From assembly GCA_000283575.1 (NCBI GenBank), contig AP012044.1, positions 3,286,001 to 3,350,000 of the forward strand: a DNA stretch of 64,000 bases, read 5' to 3'. The stretch comes from Oscillibacter valericigenes Sjm18-20 (GTDB lineage Bacteria > Bacillota > Clostridia > Oscillospirales > Oscillospiraceae). Position numbers and translations under genes: made by a program. Each line of letters starts with the position of its first letter. Position 1 is the stretch's first letter. Shown piece after piece: positions 55,118 through 62,677 of this stretch. The notes below the pieces were generated by a model. The model worked only from the letters and a program-made list of their open reading frames with translations, did not search any database and had not been told where the DNA came from.

Positions 55118-56149
55118 TCAGTCTTTTAGCGCACCGCTGTTGGTCAGCGCAGTAATAGTGTTCTGCTGCCAATTAGAAATATATGAGGCAGCCTCATCTC
55201 CAGTGTAGCCCAAGAAGTTGATGTTGAAGTTGCTCAGTACATCAGCATAGGAGGAATCCTTTCCGGCAGCCTCAAAGGCTTTGCTCAGAGCTTCTTCAAT
55301 GGCGGGATCAGTTCCCTTTTTCACAAATACGCCATAGAAAGGACCCCAAGGCAGGTACTTAGTAAAGTCGGGATACTCAGCAGTGATCAGGGGTACATCA
55401 GGCATAGCAGAGACAGTGTCAACGGCCAGCATACATAGGAACTTAATGCTGCCGGACTTATAGTCTTCAATACCAGACTGTACCTTGCAAACAGTGAAGT
55501 CGCACTCACCGCTCATAACGGCAGTCTTGGCGGAAGCATCACTGTCATAGGGAATCTGATTGAACGTTGCGCCGGTCACGTCAGTGATGAAAGCGCCGAC
55601 TTCCCAAGGTAAACCGCCTTTACCGGTAGTGGAGAGCTTCACCGTGCCGGGAGCAGCCTTTGCAGCATTAATGATGTCAGTGAAACTGGTATACTTGGAG
55701 TCTTTACTCACGATGATACCTACGACTTCGTCGCCGATTAGATAAACGCAATCAAAGTCGGAATAGGTCAGTTCGCTGATACCCAAGGTCTTGTACAAAG
55801 CGGGGTTTTCAGCGCCCATCAGCAAGTTGTAACCGTCGGCTGCTGCGTCATAAACATACTGGGTTGCCACGGAACCAGTAGCGCCGGTCATATTTTGAAT
55901 AACGATGGACTGTCCCAACTGTTTTTCAGCCAGAGCAGCCAGAGGCCGCATCAGGGAGTCGGTGCCGCCGCCAGCACCCCACTGGACGATACCGTTGATG
56001 TTCTGAGTGGGATAATTTGCAGTATTGGTTGAAGAGCTGGAAGCATTGCTTCCGGAGGAACTCTGCGAGGAAGCGGGGGTAGTGTCTCCACATGCAGTAA
56101 GTGCAAAAAGGGTACTGGCTGCCAGAAGTGTTGCAAGAATCTTTTTCAT
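55118..56149 (-). CDS. tctC: Tripartite tricarboxylate transporter, substrate-binding lipoprotein TctC
   Basis: 343 residues. A lipoprotein signal (KKILATLLAASTLFALTACG) ends in a lipobox with Cys20, then a Ser/Thr-rich linker (SSQSSSGSNASSSSTNTAN). The Bug/TctC domain shows WGAGGGTDSLMRPLA, QNMTGATGSVATQYVYDAAADG and LSTTGKGGLPWEVGAFI, which hold the carboxylate of the ligand. It collects substrate outside the cell for TctAB. AGGAGGACC precedes the ATG; a promoter lies at 56200-56228. The ligand is not determinable from sequence; the aroE-aroD neighbours suggest quinate or shikimate. Confidence 0.93.
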   Translation of the reverse strand: MKKILATLLAASTLFALTACGDTTPASSQSSSGSNASSSSTNTANYPTQNINGIVQWGAGGGTDSLMRPLAALAEKQLGQSIVIQNMTGATGSVATQYVYDAAADGYNLLMGAENPALYKTLGISELTYSDFDCVYLIGDEVVGIIVSKDSKYTSFTDIINAAKAAPGTVKLSTTGKGGLPWEVGAFITDVTGATFNQIPYDSDASAKTAVMSGECDFTVCKVQSGIEDYKSGSIKFLCMLAVDTVSAMPDVPLITAEYPDFTKYLPWGPFYGVFVKKGTDPAIEEALSKAFEAAGKDSSYADVLSNFNINFLGYTGDEAASYISNWQQNTITALTNSGALKD

Positions 56150-56199
56150 AAATGGTCCTCCTTTTTATTTTTGTCATTATTCACAAACTCAATAAAACC

Positions 56200-56228
56200 A
56201 CTATATCAGTTCCTGTACAGCGCGTCAA
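56200..56228 (-). promoter_or_regulatory. Promoter of the tctCBA-aroED operon
   Basis: On the minus strand TTGACG (56223-56228), 17 bases, TATAGT (56200-56205), about 50 bases before the tctC start. The 340 bases between this and the LysR gene are AT-rich without genes and could hold activator sites. Confidence 0.7.
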
Positions 56229-56568
56229 ATTGTTTGTTTTTATTTTGTAATATGCGTATCACTATTATTCTATAAAAAATTTGCATAACAGGCTCTCGGA
56301 ATAGTCAGGAAAAGCAGGATAAAAAAGCAAAGGCAATTGCAAAAGCTGGTATTTGCAAACGGGTGAAAACGATCACACCAATTTTATTTAATTCAACGAA
56401 AATATTCATAATTGATTTGCAGTCTTCTGACTCTATCTTAGGTAAAAAAATTGCTTGAGTCCTGCTTATTATATCGTTCGTTTGCTTGTCCGAGAATTAG
56501 CCAAATATCTTTAGTTATTCTTTGAAGTCAGAGCTTTTTTCGTGGCTCCGCTGCAAAGATTTCATTTT

Positions 56569-57501
56569 TCAGATAGTCAGGTCCTGTTTAGAAGCTATCA
56601 TCTCGGCACGATAAGAATCCAGCATCTGTCCATTCTCAACAATGAAATCCCGAAACCGGGAAACTGCAGGAGACAGATACCTAACATCTTTCCACATCAG
56701 ATAAATCTCCCTCTTTGGAACCTCATTTTGAATGTGAAGAGCTTTTACATGATAATGGTTTATCCCTAGAGGTGCGGGAACTAGTGCAACACCATAGTTT
56801 GCGGCAACAAAACTGTAAATCATAGTATCGTGCGCAGTTTCAGAAACGATCCGAGGTGTGATTCCGATGATTTTAAAAATGCTGTCGATATAGTCCCGGA
56901 TGTCGCACTCCCGACTGTAGGTAATGAACTGCTCCTGTCGGATCTGTCGTAGATCCACAGATTCCTCCTGTGCGAGGGGATGATCATTAGACACTAGCAA
57001 CACCAGTTCATGCTCGCCCAACTTGTGTGTCATCAGCGGCTCTTTAGAAAGGCACCGGGTTCCCATTCCAAGATCGATGCTTCCCTTGAACAGGCTTTCA
57101 AAAATTGCAGCATTGGAAGACTGCTGAAACTGGAACATAATCTGAATTCCCTGATTAAGCTTATAGAACTGGGCCACCAGATAAGGGACAAAAGCCTCCA
57201 GAGAACTTACGTAAGACAATGCCACGGTACCTTGATCGGGATCAATGAAATCGTCGAGCTTAGCTCGCCCCTCATCCAGAATATTCAAAGAATGATTCAC
57301 ATACTCAAGAAACAGTCCTCCGTACTTTGTCATTGTCACTTGCCGGTTGCTTCGATCAAACAAGGACACGCCCAACTCTGCTTCCAAATCATTAATAGAG
57401 TGGCTCAAGCTGGGCTGTGTTACCATCAGCTTGATCGCCGCTTTGGTAAAATGCTTTACCTCGGCCAACGTACGAAAGTAGTATAGTTGTTGAAGATTCA
57501 C
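56569..57501 (-). CDS. LysR-family transcriptional regulator
   Basis: 310 residues. The N-terminal winged helix reads LQQLYYFRTLAEVKHFTKAA then LMVTQPSLSHSINDLEAELG and LFDRSNRQVTMTKYG; the rest is the two-lobed ligand domain (GTVALSYVSSLEAFVPYLVA first strand). LysR proteins respond to a pathway intermediate and usually activate adjacent genes, here likely tctCBA-aroED. It starts at a GTG (57501) after GGGGGGAATGA. Same strand as, and between, the TIM-barrel gene and the transporter. Confidence 0.9.
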   Translation of the reverse strand: MNLQQLYYFRTLAEVKHFTKAAIKLMVTQPSLSHSINDLEAELGVSLFDRSNRQVTMTKYGGLFLEYVNHSLNILDEGRAKLDDFIDPDQGTVALSYVSSLEAFVPYLVAQFYKLNQGIQIMFQFQQSSNAAIFESLFKGSIDLGMGTRCLSKEPLMTHKLGEHELVLLVSNDHPLAQEESVDLRQIRQEQFITYSRECDIRDYIDSIFKIIGITPRIVSETAHDTMIYSFVAANYGVALVPAPLGINHYHVKALHIQNEVPKREIYLMWKDVRYLSPAVSRFRDFIVENGQMLDSYRAEMIASKQDLTI

Positions 57502-57564
57502 ATGCTCATTCCCCCCCTAAGATGCCGCACCTGGCTAGTAAGAACTCTGCGTGTGAGTTCCGAA

Positions 57565-58386
57565 TCAGTCGATGCCGTGAGCAGCAAAATAGGCCTTGGC
57601 TGTCTCCAAGCAACGTTTTGCATGCCATTCCTTACCGTGGGCATTCACCATCTCGGCATTGGGCAGCTCAATAGAGCAGGGGTTGCTGGGAAGAGCTTTC
57701 AGCATCCCAGCAATATCAGCACCACCCTCGCCGCAGTAAAGGCGGGCCTCCCGTGCCACCCGGATCATCTCGGGATCGCCTAAAGCAGGGATGGGGCCAG
57801 GGCAGTCGCACAGGTGGATGAAGCCATATTTCTCCACAGAAACCGCGGCAAGTTCCGCGGGCGTCACCCGGGAGCGGTGAGCATGCACGGTATCCACCAT
57901 GATCTTCAGGTTAGGTGCTTTTACCTCATTCAAAATAGCCACCGCTTCTTTGAGATTCGTCACGCCGCCGGAGAACGTGACGAACTCCAAGTTGACCGTT
58001 AAGTTGAACTTTGCTGCCTTTTCACAGATTTTTCCGCAGCCGTCCACATTAAACGCGTGATCTTTTGCCCAGATACTGGAAAGCACATCGGTAGCACCCA
58101 ACTCGGCACCCTTTTCAAAGGCGGCGTCGAAATTATTGTCCAAGTCCTCCCGAACCCGGGCCAGTTCAATGTCCATCAACTTCATGTCATAATCTTTCAG
58201 TGCTTGTTTAGTTGCTTTGAATAGCTCGGGGTCCTGCTCCATGATAAATTCAGGCTCGCCCTTAAGATACATAGGGATGGTACGCAGACTGACAAAATCA
58301 TAGCCTGCTTCTTTTGCAATGCGAATCTGATCCATCGGATTTGTGCCGGGGATCGTTAAATAGGCCAAAGAAAATTTTCTGGGCAT
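57565..58386 (-). CDS. Sugar-phosphate isomerase/epimerase-like TIM-barrel protein
   Basis: 273 residues of the xylose-isomerase-like (AP endonuclease 2) barrel. Metal-site residues fit the family: Glu in NLEFVTFSGG, Asp-x-x-His in MVDTVHAHRSR, His-x-x-Asp in GFIHLCDCPGP and Glu in CSIELPNAEMVNAHG. Members include IolE, hydroxypyruvate isomerase and 3-dehydroshikimate dehydratase. The last would fit the aroE-aroD setting, turning 3-dehydroshikimate into protocatechuate; that is inference. The ATG at 58386 lies six bases after TTGGAGG; the ATG at 58392 abuts it. Confidence 0.85.
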   Translation of the reverse strand: MPRKFSLAYLTIPGTNPMDQIRIAKEAGYDFVSLRTIPMYLKGEPEFIMEQDPELFKATKQALKDYDMKLMDIELARVREDLDNNFDAAFEKGAELGATDVLSSIWAKDHAFNVDGCGKICEKAAKFNLTVNLEFVTFSGGVTNLKEAVAILNEVKAPNLKIMVDTVHAHRSRVTPAELAAVSVEKYGFIHLCDCPGPIPALGDPEMIRVAREARLYCGEGGADIAGMLKALPSNPCSIELPNAEMVNAHGKEWHAKRCLETAKAYFAAHGID

Positions 58387-58773
58387 AGACATCCTCCAAT
58401 ATAATTAAATAATTAGAAAATTGAAATTTTTCGCGGAAGGTTTCCGTTATAAACGACAATTTTACAACCAATTTTCCACTTACATTTATACATCTTATCT
58501 TACAAAAGTGGCTTCGTCTACTGCAAATTCTTCATCATCTTATTAAAACCGCACATAAATACTATAATTCGCCTATAAAATTTGTAGCAATAATATAATT
58601 TCACTTTAATAATTGTATGCTTACACAATTGGTTTTCTGTTTTCATCAAAACCGATGGCACTTTTTTGCCTACTCACGTCCTGCACAATGCAGCTATTCC
58701 GTCCAATTTATGATCATCCACGACCGTCAGGGGAGGCATCATGCGGCTGTCAACAACTCCAATCCGACCGGTC
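58387..58773. other. Gap between the TIM-barrel and VWA genes
   Basis: About 380 bases. The half next to the TIM-barrel gene (58400-58620) is very AT-rich, as expected for its promoter region, though no consensus pair stands out. The rest holds no supported gene or clear terminator for the VWA gene. Confidence 0.4.
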
Positions 58774-59961
58774 TCAACGTACCAGCAACTTCCTCATACC
58801 CGCCTCCAAACCGTCCACCGTTAAAGGGAACATGGGAAAAAGCTCGGCAATGGCATCGTAACTGTGGGACCACTCTTCGCCCCAGTTGGGCCGGTCGCTG
58901 GGGTTAAGCCAGATAATATGGGGATAACGCCGGCGAAGCAAGTGCAGCCAATCAAGCCCACAGCGGGGGCCCTCTTCTCCGTGCCCGCAGTAGTGGCCCT
59001 CCAATTCCCGGCGGTCCATCTGAGCGTCTCCGACAAAAATCACTTTCCAGTCTTCTGAAAAATTGGAGAGCGCCCAGTCGGTGGGAACAGAGTCCCTGGG
59101 GTCGATAATGGGATTTTTATACAGGCGGGTATAAATACAGTTGTGAAAATAATAGATCTTCAATTCCTTGAAATGTCCGGACTTGCTCACCGCCCGAAAC
59201 AGCGCAGAGCACAGCGAACTGTAATATTCCATGGAGCCGCCTGAGTCCATCAGCAACAATATTTTAACTGTGTTTTCCCGAGGACGCTTGTAGCGCACCT
59301 TCAACATACCGCCCTGCTGGGCGGTGTCCTGAATGGTATTGTCCACATCAAACTGGGTACGAGGGAGATCCACCAGCCCGGAGAATTGCCGCAGCTTCCT
59401 CAGGGCCACCTGGAACTGGCGGATATCCAGGGTGCTATCCTCACGAAAGTCCCGGAATCTTCGTTCCCCCGCCACGCGGAAAGCGCGCTTGTACACGGCC
59501 TCGCTGCCTACCCGGATGCCCTTGGGGCTCATGCCCATATTCCCAAAAGTTGACATTCCATGGGTGCCAATCCAGTAATTGCCGCAGTGATGCTGTTCTC
59601 GCTGCTCGTTTTTCCGCTCCTTCAAAAGTGCTTCGATCTCGTTGTGGCTGAGCTGATCGCTCAGCTCAGCCTGCTGCTCATCATATTCCCCCAGGGGAGC
59701 ATTGGACTTTTCCAGCCAGTCCAAAAGCGCCTGAGATATCTCCTGATGGAAGGGAATGTCTTTAAAGTAGTCCAGAAAACAGCGGTCAAAGCAGTCAAAG
59801 TCGGCTTCGCTCTTCACCAGCAGACAGCGGCACAGGTAATAAAAGCCGGTAAAGCTGGAGTTGTGCAGCCCCTTGTTTAGGGCCTCCATCAGGCTCACCC
59901 ACTCAGTGAGCGAGACCTTCAGGCCTCTTTTTCGCAGCAGGTAGAGAAACTCTTCGAACAT
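58774..59961 (-). CDS. CoxE-like protein with von Willebrand factor A domain
   Basis: 395 residues. The N-terminal helical part (FEEFLYLLRKRGLKVSLTEW) and the C-terminal VWA domain with the metal-ion motif KILLLMDSGGSMEYYSSLC (DxGxS) and later VIFVGDAQMDRREL are typical of CoxE/YehP-type proteins that work with a MoxR ATPase as a chaperone in metal-cofactor or complex maturation. The start is the ATG at 59961 after GGTGAGGTT, three bases after the MoxR stop; the open frame above overlaps MoxR and is not used. The pair is one transcription unit. Confidence 0.88.
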   Translation of the reverse strand: MFEEFLYLLRKRGLKVSLTEWVSLMEALNKGLHNSSFTGFYYLCRCLLVKSEADFDCFDRCFLDYFKDIPFHQEISQALLDWLEKSNAPLGEYDEQQAELSDQLSHNEIEALLKERKNEQREQHHCGNYWIGTHGMSTFGNMGMSPKGIRVGSEAVYKRAFRVAGERRFRDFREDSTLDIRQFQVALRKLRQFSGLVDLPRTQFDVDNTIQDTAQQGGMLKVRYKRPRENTVKILLLMDSGGSMEYYSSLCSALFRAVSKSGHFKELKIYYFHNCIYTRLYKNPIIDPRDSVPTDWALSNFSEDWKVIFVGDAQMDRRELEGHYCGHGEEGPRCGLDWLHLLRRRYPHIIWLNPSDRPNWGEEWSHSYDAIAELFPMFPLTVDGLEAGMRKLLVR

Positions 59962-59965
59962 AACC

Positions 59966-60775
59966 TCACCGCCAGTTGCGCCGCAGAGCGTCCATGTCCT
60001 CATTCTTTTTCAGCACAACGCCCAGATAGGGCACCTCGCTTACAATTCGGCCGGGATCCACACCCTCGTGAATCAGGGCCTCAATCCAGTCGATCATTTC
60101 GCTGGTGGAGGGCTTCTTCTTGATCTGAGGCAGCTGACGGATTTTGTAAAAGGCCTCCAGCACCTGGGTGAGCAGCTTCTCATCCAAACTGGGGAAATGA
60201 ACCCGGACAATCTGAGCCATCAGCTCCTTGTCGGGAAACTCGATATAGTGGAACACGCACCGGCGCAGGAAGGCGTCGGGTAGTTCCTTTTCCGCGTTGG
60301 AGGTGATGATCACCACGGGCCGGTGATTGGCTTTGACGGTGCGCCCCGTCTCCGGGATGTAGAACTCCATTCGGTCCAACTCCCAAAGCAGGTCGTTGGG
60401 AAACTCCAAATCCGCTTTGTCAATTTCATCGATCAGCAAAATTACCTGTTCCCGGTCGGTGAAGGCCTCGCCCAGCTTGCCCAGCTTAACGTACTTTTCA
60501 ATGTTGTCCACACCTTCGCCGCCAAACTGGCTGTCATACAGCCGCTGGACTACATCATAGACATACAGTCCGTCCTGAGCCTTGGTAGTGGACTTGATGT
60601 TCCAGACAATCAATTTCTTCTCCAGGGTGGCTGCAATAGCCTCGGCCAGCATGGTTTTGCCCGTGCCCGGTTCCCCCTTGATGAGCAGTGGCTTCTGGAG
60701 CACCATGGCAATGTTCACCGCACGCATCAGCTCCTCCGAGGCCACATAATTCTGGCTTCCCTTGAATTTGTCCAT
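59966..60775 (-). CDS. MoxR-family AAA+ ATPase
   Basis: 269 residues. Walker A GEPGTGKTMLAEAIAA (about 36-51), Walker B VILLIDEIDKAD (about 110-121), sensor 1 VVIITSNAEKELPDAF, Arg finger FLRRCVFHYI and the C-terminal lid. MoxR ATPases act with VWA proteins to remodel enzymes during cofactor insertion. GGGAAGATCA precedes the ATG. It lies directly upstream of the VWA gene and after the terminator of the aldehyde dehydrogenase gene, so a separate promoter is expected between 60776 and 60966, though I cannot pick one with confidence. Confidence 0.92.
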   Translation of the reverse strand: MDKFKGSQNYVASEELMRAVNIAMVLQKPLLIKGEPGTGKTMLAEAIAATLEKKLIVWNIKSTTKAQDGLYVYDVVQRLYDSQFGGEGVDNIEKYVKLGKLGEAFTDREQVILLIDEIDKADLEFPNDLLWELDRMEFYIPETGRTVKANHRPVVIITSNAEKELPDAFLRRCVFHYIEFPDKELMAQIVRVHFPSLDEKLLTQVLEAFYKIRQLPQIKKKPSTSEMIDWIEALIHEGVDPGRIVSEVPYLGVVLKKNEDMDALRRNWR

Positions 60776-60802
60776 CTTGATCTTCCCTTTCCTGACGATG
60801 TG

Positions 60803-60845
60803 AAAAATGCCACCACGGAAGGTTTTGGCGCCTTTCGTGGTGGCA
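60803..60845 (-). terminator. Terminator of the aldehyde dehydrogenase gene
   Basis: TGCCACCACGGAAGG (60808 onward) pairs with CCTTTCGTGGTGGCA (to 60845), and on the minus strand the hairpin is followed by TTTTT. Confidence 0.75.
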
Positions 60846-60966
60846 TTGAATCGATAGGCCCCGTCAGCCTGTCCCGCAGTACGGGCTTGGAATCAGCGCC
60901 TTACCCGTGTGACAAGTGTTCCGTTCCGCTTTGGTACGGCGAAGTGGCCTGATGCGGTGTAGTCGC

Positions 60967-62403
60967 TTATTCCTCGTCCATACCCTCTTTGAAGAAGTCA
61001 CCGAACAGCTCCTTGTTGGAGGGCATATCCTCGGGCAGAGGGCGAGCCACCCAGGTGGTGTTCATATAGTGCTTCAAAGTGATGTTCTCAGAGACAATGT
61101 TGCCGCCCCAAGTGCCGCAGCCCATGGAAGACGTGGGAGGCATGCCATTGGTGGAGGAGCCGGAGTTGCCGCGGTTGTTGGGCTGACGCACCATGATGCG
61201 GGAAACGGGAGCAGCCATGCCCAGACGATGAATGTGCTCGTCGTTCCAGGAGTAGATGCCGCAGGAGTGACCCTTGCCGCCCACTTCGAAGAGGGCACGC
61301 ATCATATCCAACGCGTTTTCAAACTCACCCTCGTACTTGAACAGGGCCAGCAGAGTGGTCAGCTTTTCGCTGGAGAAGTAATGATCCTTGCCGATGTCGT
61401 TCTTTCCGCCGCCGGTAACGGCGATGAACTTGCGGTCGGCGGGGATGGTGAAGCCGGCGGCCTCAGCCAGCTTCTGGGCACTGATAGCCACGGTGTTAGG
61501 CAGACGGTGACCAATCTCGTCCCACATGACAGCCTTGAGCTTCTCGGCCTCTTCCTCGTTGGCCAGATAAGCGCCTTCCTTAACCAGGGCCTTGACGAAG
61601 CCGTCGTAGACGGACTCATGGATCAGCAGGTTGCCATCACAGGAGCAGCCGGAGCCAAAGTCGGAGCACTTGGAGATACGGGTGTTCATAGCAGCCTCAG
61701 CCTGACGCTCGGGAGTGTTGGCGGTGTCGTCGATAATCACCGTGGCGTTACCGGCACCGGAACCGTAAGCGGGAGTGCCGGAGGAGTAGGCGGACTTGAC
61801 CATGGGGCGGCCACCTGTGGCGATCACCAGATTGACCTTCTGCATCAGCACCTGAGTCAGGGAGATGGAGGGCTCGGCAATACCCTGGATAATATCCGCG
61901 GGGGCGCCCTCACGGACCAGAGTCTCACGGATGATGTTGATGCACTTGTTGGTCACGTTCTTCGCACGGGGATGGGGAGAGCAGATCAGTACGTCGCGGG
62001 CCTTGATGGCGTAAATCACCTGGCCGGCAGGAGTCAGGCAGGGATTGGTGGTGGGGACCAGAGTGGCAATGACACCCACGGGCTTGGCGTATTTTACCAG
62101 GCCCTTCTCAGGAATTTCCTCGATGATACCAACGCTCTTCTGACGCAGGCAGTCACGAAGAATCAGCTTGATCTTGTTGCGCTTGTTGCGCTTGGTCACC
62201 TTGTCGCCCAGCCTGGTCTCGTCAACAGCCTCGTCGCAGATGGGAGCCCATACCTTCATATCGCAAACGGCGGCGGCGACAGCCTGACAGAGACGGTCAA
62301 TCCGCTCCTGATCGTATGTGGCAATAATGTCGGCGGCAGCCTTGGCGCGGACTACCATTGCATCCAGCATCTGGATCTGTTCCGCAGTTACTTCTTTAGC
62401 CAT
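60967..62403 (-). CDS. CoA-acylating aldehyde dehydrogenase
   Basis: 478 residues of the acylating ALDH class (EutE/SucD/sulfoacetaldehyde dehydrogenase type), converting an aldehyde, CoA and NAD(P)+ to acyl-CoA. GVIATLVPTTNPCLTPAG (about 110-127) is the class signature for the nucleotide site, GGRPMVKSAYSSGTPAYGSG the next, and the catalytic Cys lies in SDFGSGCSCDGN (Cys253 or, less likely, Cys255). The sequence recalls enzymes annotated as sulfoacetaldehyde dehydrogenase (acylating), but succinate semialdehyde or acetaldehyde cannot be excluded. AAAGGAGAATG precedes the ATG. It lies downstream of the TPP enzyme on the same strand, with a terminator between them. Confidence 0.88.
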   Translation of the reverse strand: MAKEVTAEQIQMLDAMVVRAKAAADIIATYDQERIDRLCQAVAAAVCDMKVWAPICDEAVDETRLGDKVTKRNKRNKIKLILRDCLRQKSVGIIEEIPEKGLVKYAKPVGVIATLVPTTNPCLTPAGQVIYAIKARDVLICSPHPRAKNVTNKCINIIRETLVREGAPADIIQGIAEPSISLTQVLMQKVNLVIATGGRPMVKSAYSSGTPAYGSGAGNATVIIDDTANTPERQAEAAMNTRISKCSDFGSGCSCDGNLLIHESVYDGFVKALVKEGAYLANEEEAEKLKAVMWDEIGHRLPNTVAISAQKLAEAAGFTIPADRKFIAVTGGGKNDIGKDHYFSSEKLTTLLALFKYEGEFENALDMMRALFEVGGKGHSCGIYSWNDEHIHRLGMAAPVSRIMVRQPNNRGNSGSSTNGMPPTSSMGCGTWGGNIVSENITLKHYMNTTWVARPLPEDMPSNKELFGDFFKEGMDEE

Positions 62404-62437
62404 AATTACATTCTCCTTTTTTGGTTATATAAGATTG

Positions 62438-62581
62438 CAGGTATTCCCTATTAAAGACTCGGAACAGGCGTTTGTGCGGACAGTCTATCTCTCCTGGTCG
62501 AAGAATCTGCCGCTCTCGGCGGCTGCGCAGCGGGTAAAGCAATATATTCTTGAGCATTATGCTACTCCGCTGGCCCCTTGA
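62438..62581 (+). pseudogene. LysR-family regulator, C-terminal remnant
   Basis: The plus strand encodes KDSEQAFVRTVYLSWSKNLP then LSAAAQRVKQYILEHY and a stop. This is the usual last strand and helix of LysR ligand domains (R-T-x-Y-L-x-W-x-K, then a helix ending near EHY). The 5' portion would overlap the aldehyde dehydrogenase start and is absent, so a rearrangement joined the two. Confidence 0.6.
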
Positions 62582-62619
62582 CCCACGGGGTCCGGATAAG
62601 CACTGTCTTGAAAAACGAG

Positions 62620-62653
62620 GGCGGGACGAGTATCTGTATGATACTGTCCCGCC
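62620..62653. terminator. Bidirectional terminator after the TPP enzyme gene
   Basis: GGCGGGAC (62620-62627) pairs with GTCCCGCC (62646-62653), with an inner AGTATC/GATACT stem. T-rich tracts follow on both strands (ATTTTT on plus, CGTTTTTC on minus). Confidence 0.8.
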
Positions 62654-62677
62654 GTATTTTTGCGAGAAATGCGGCAA

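Noticed and set aside
60916-62454. 512-codon plus-strand frame opposite the aldehyde dehydrogenase
   Set aside because: Low-complexity Gly/Val/His-rich translation typical of antisense reading; the minus-strand gene is clear.
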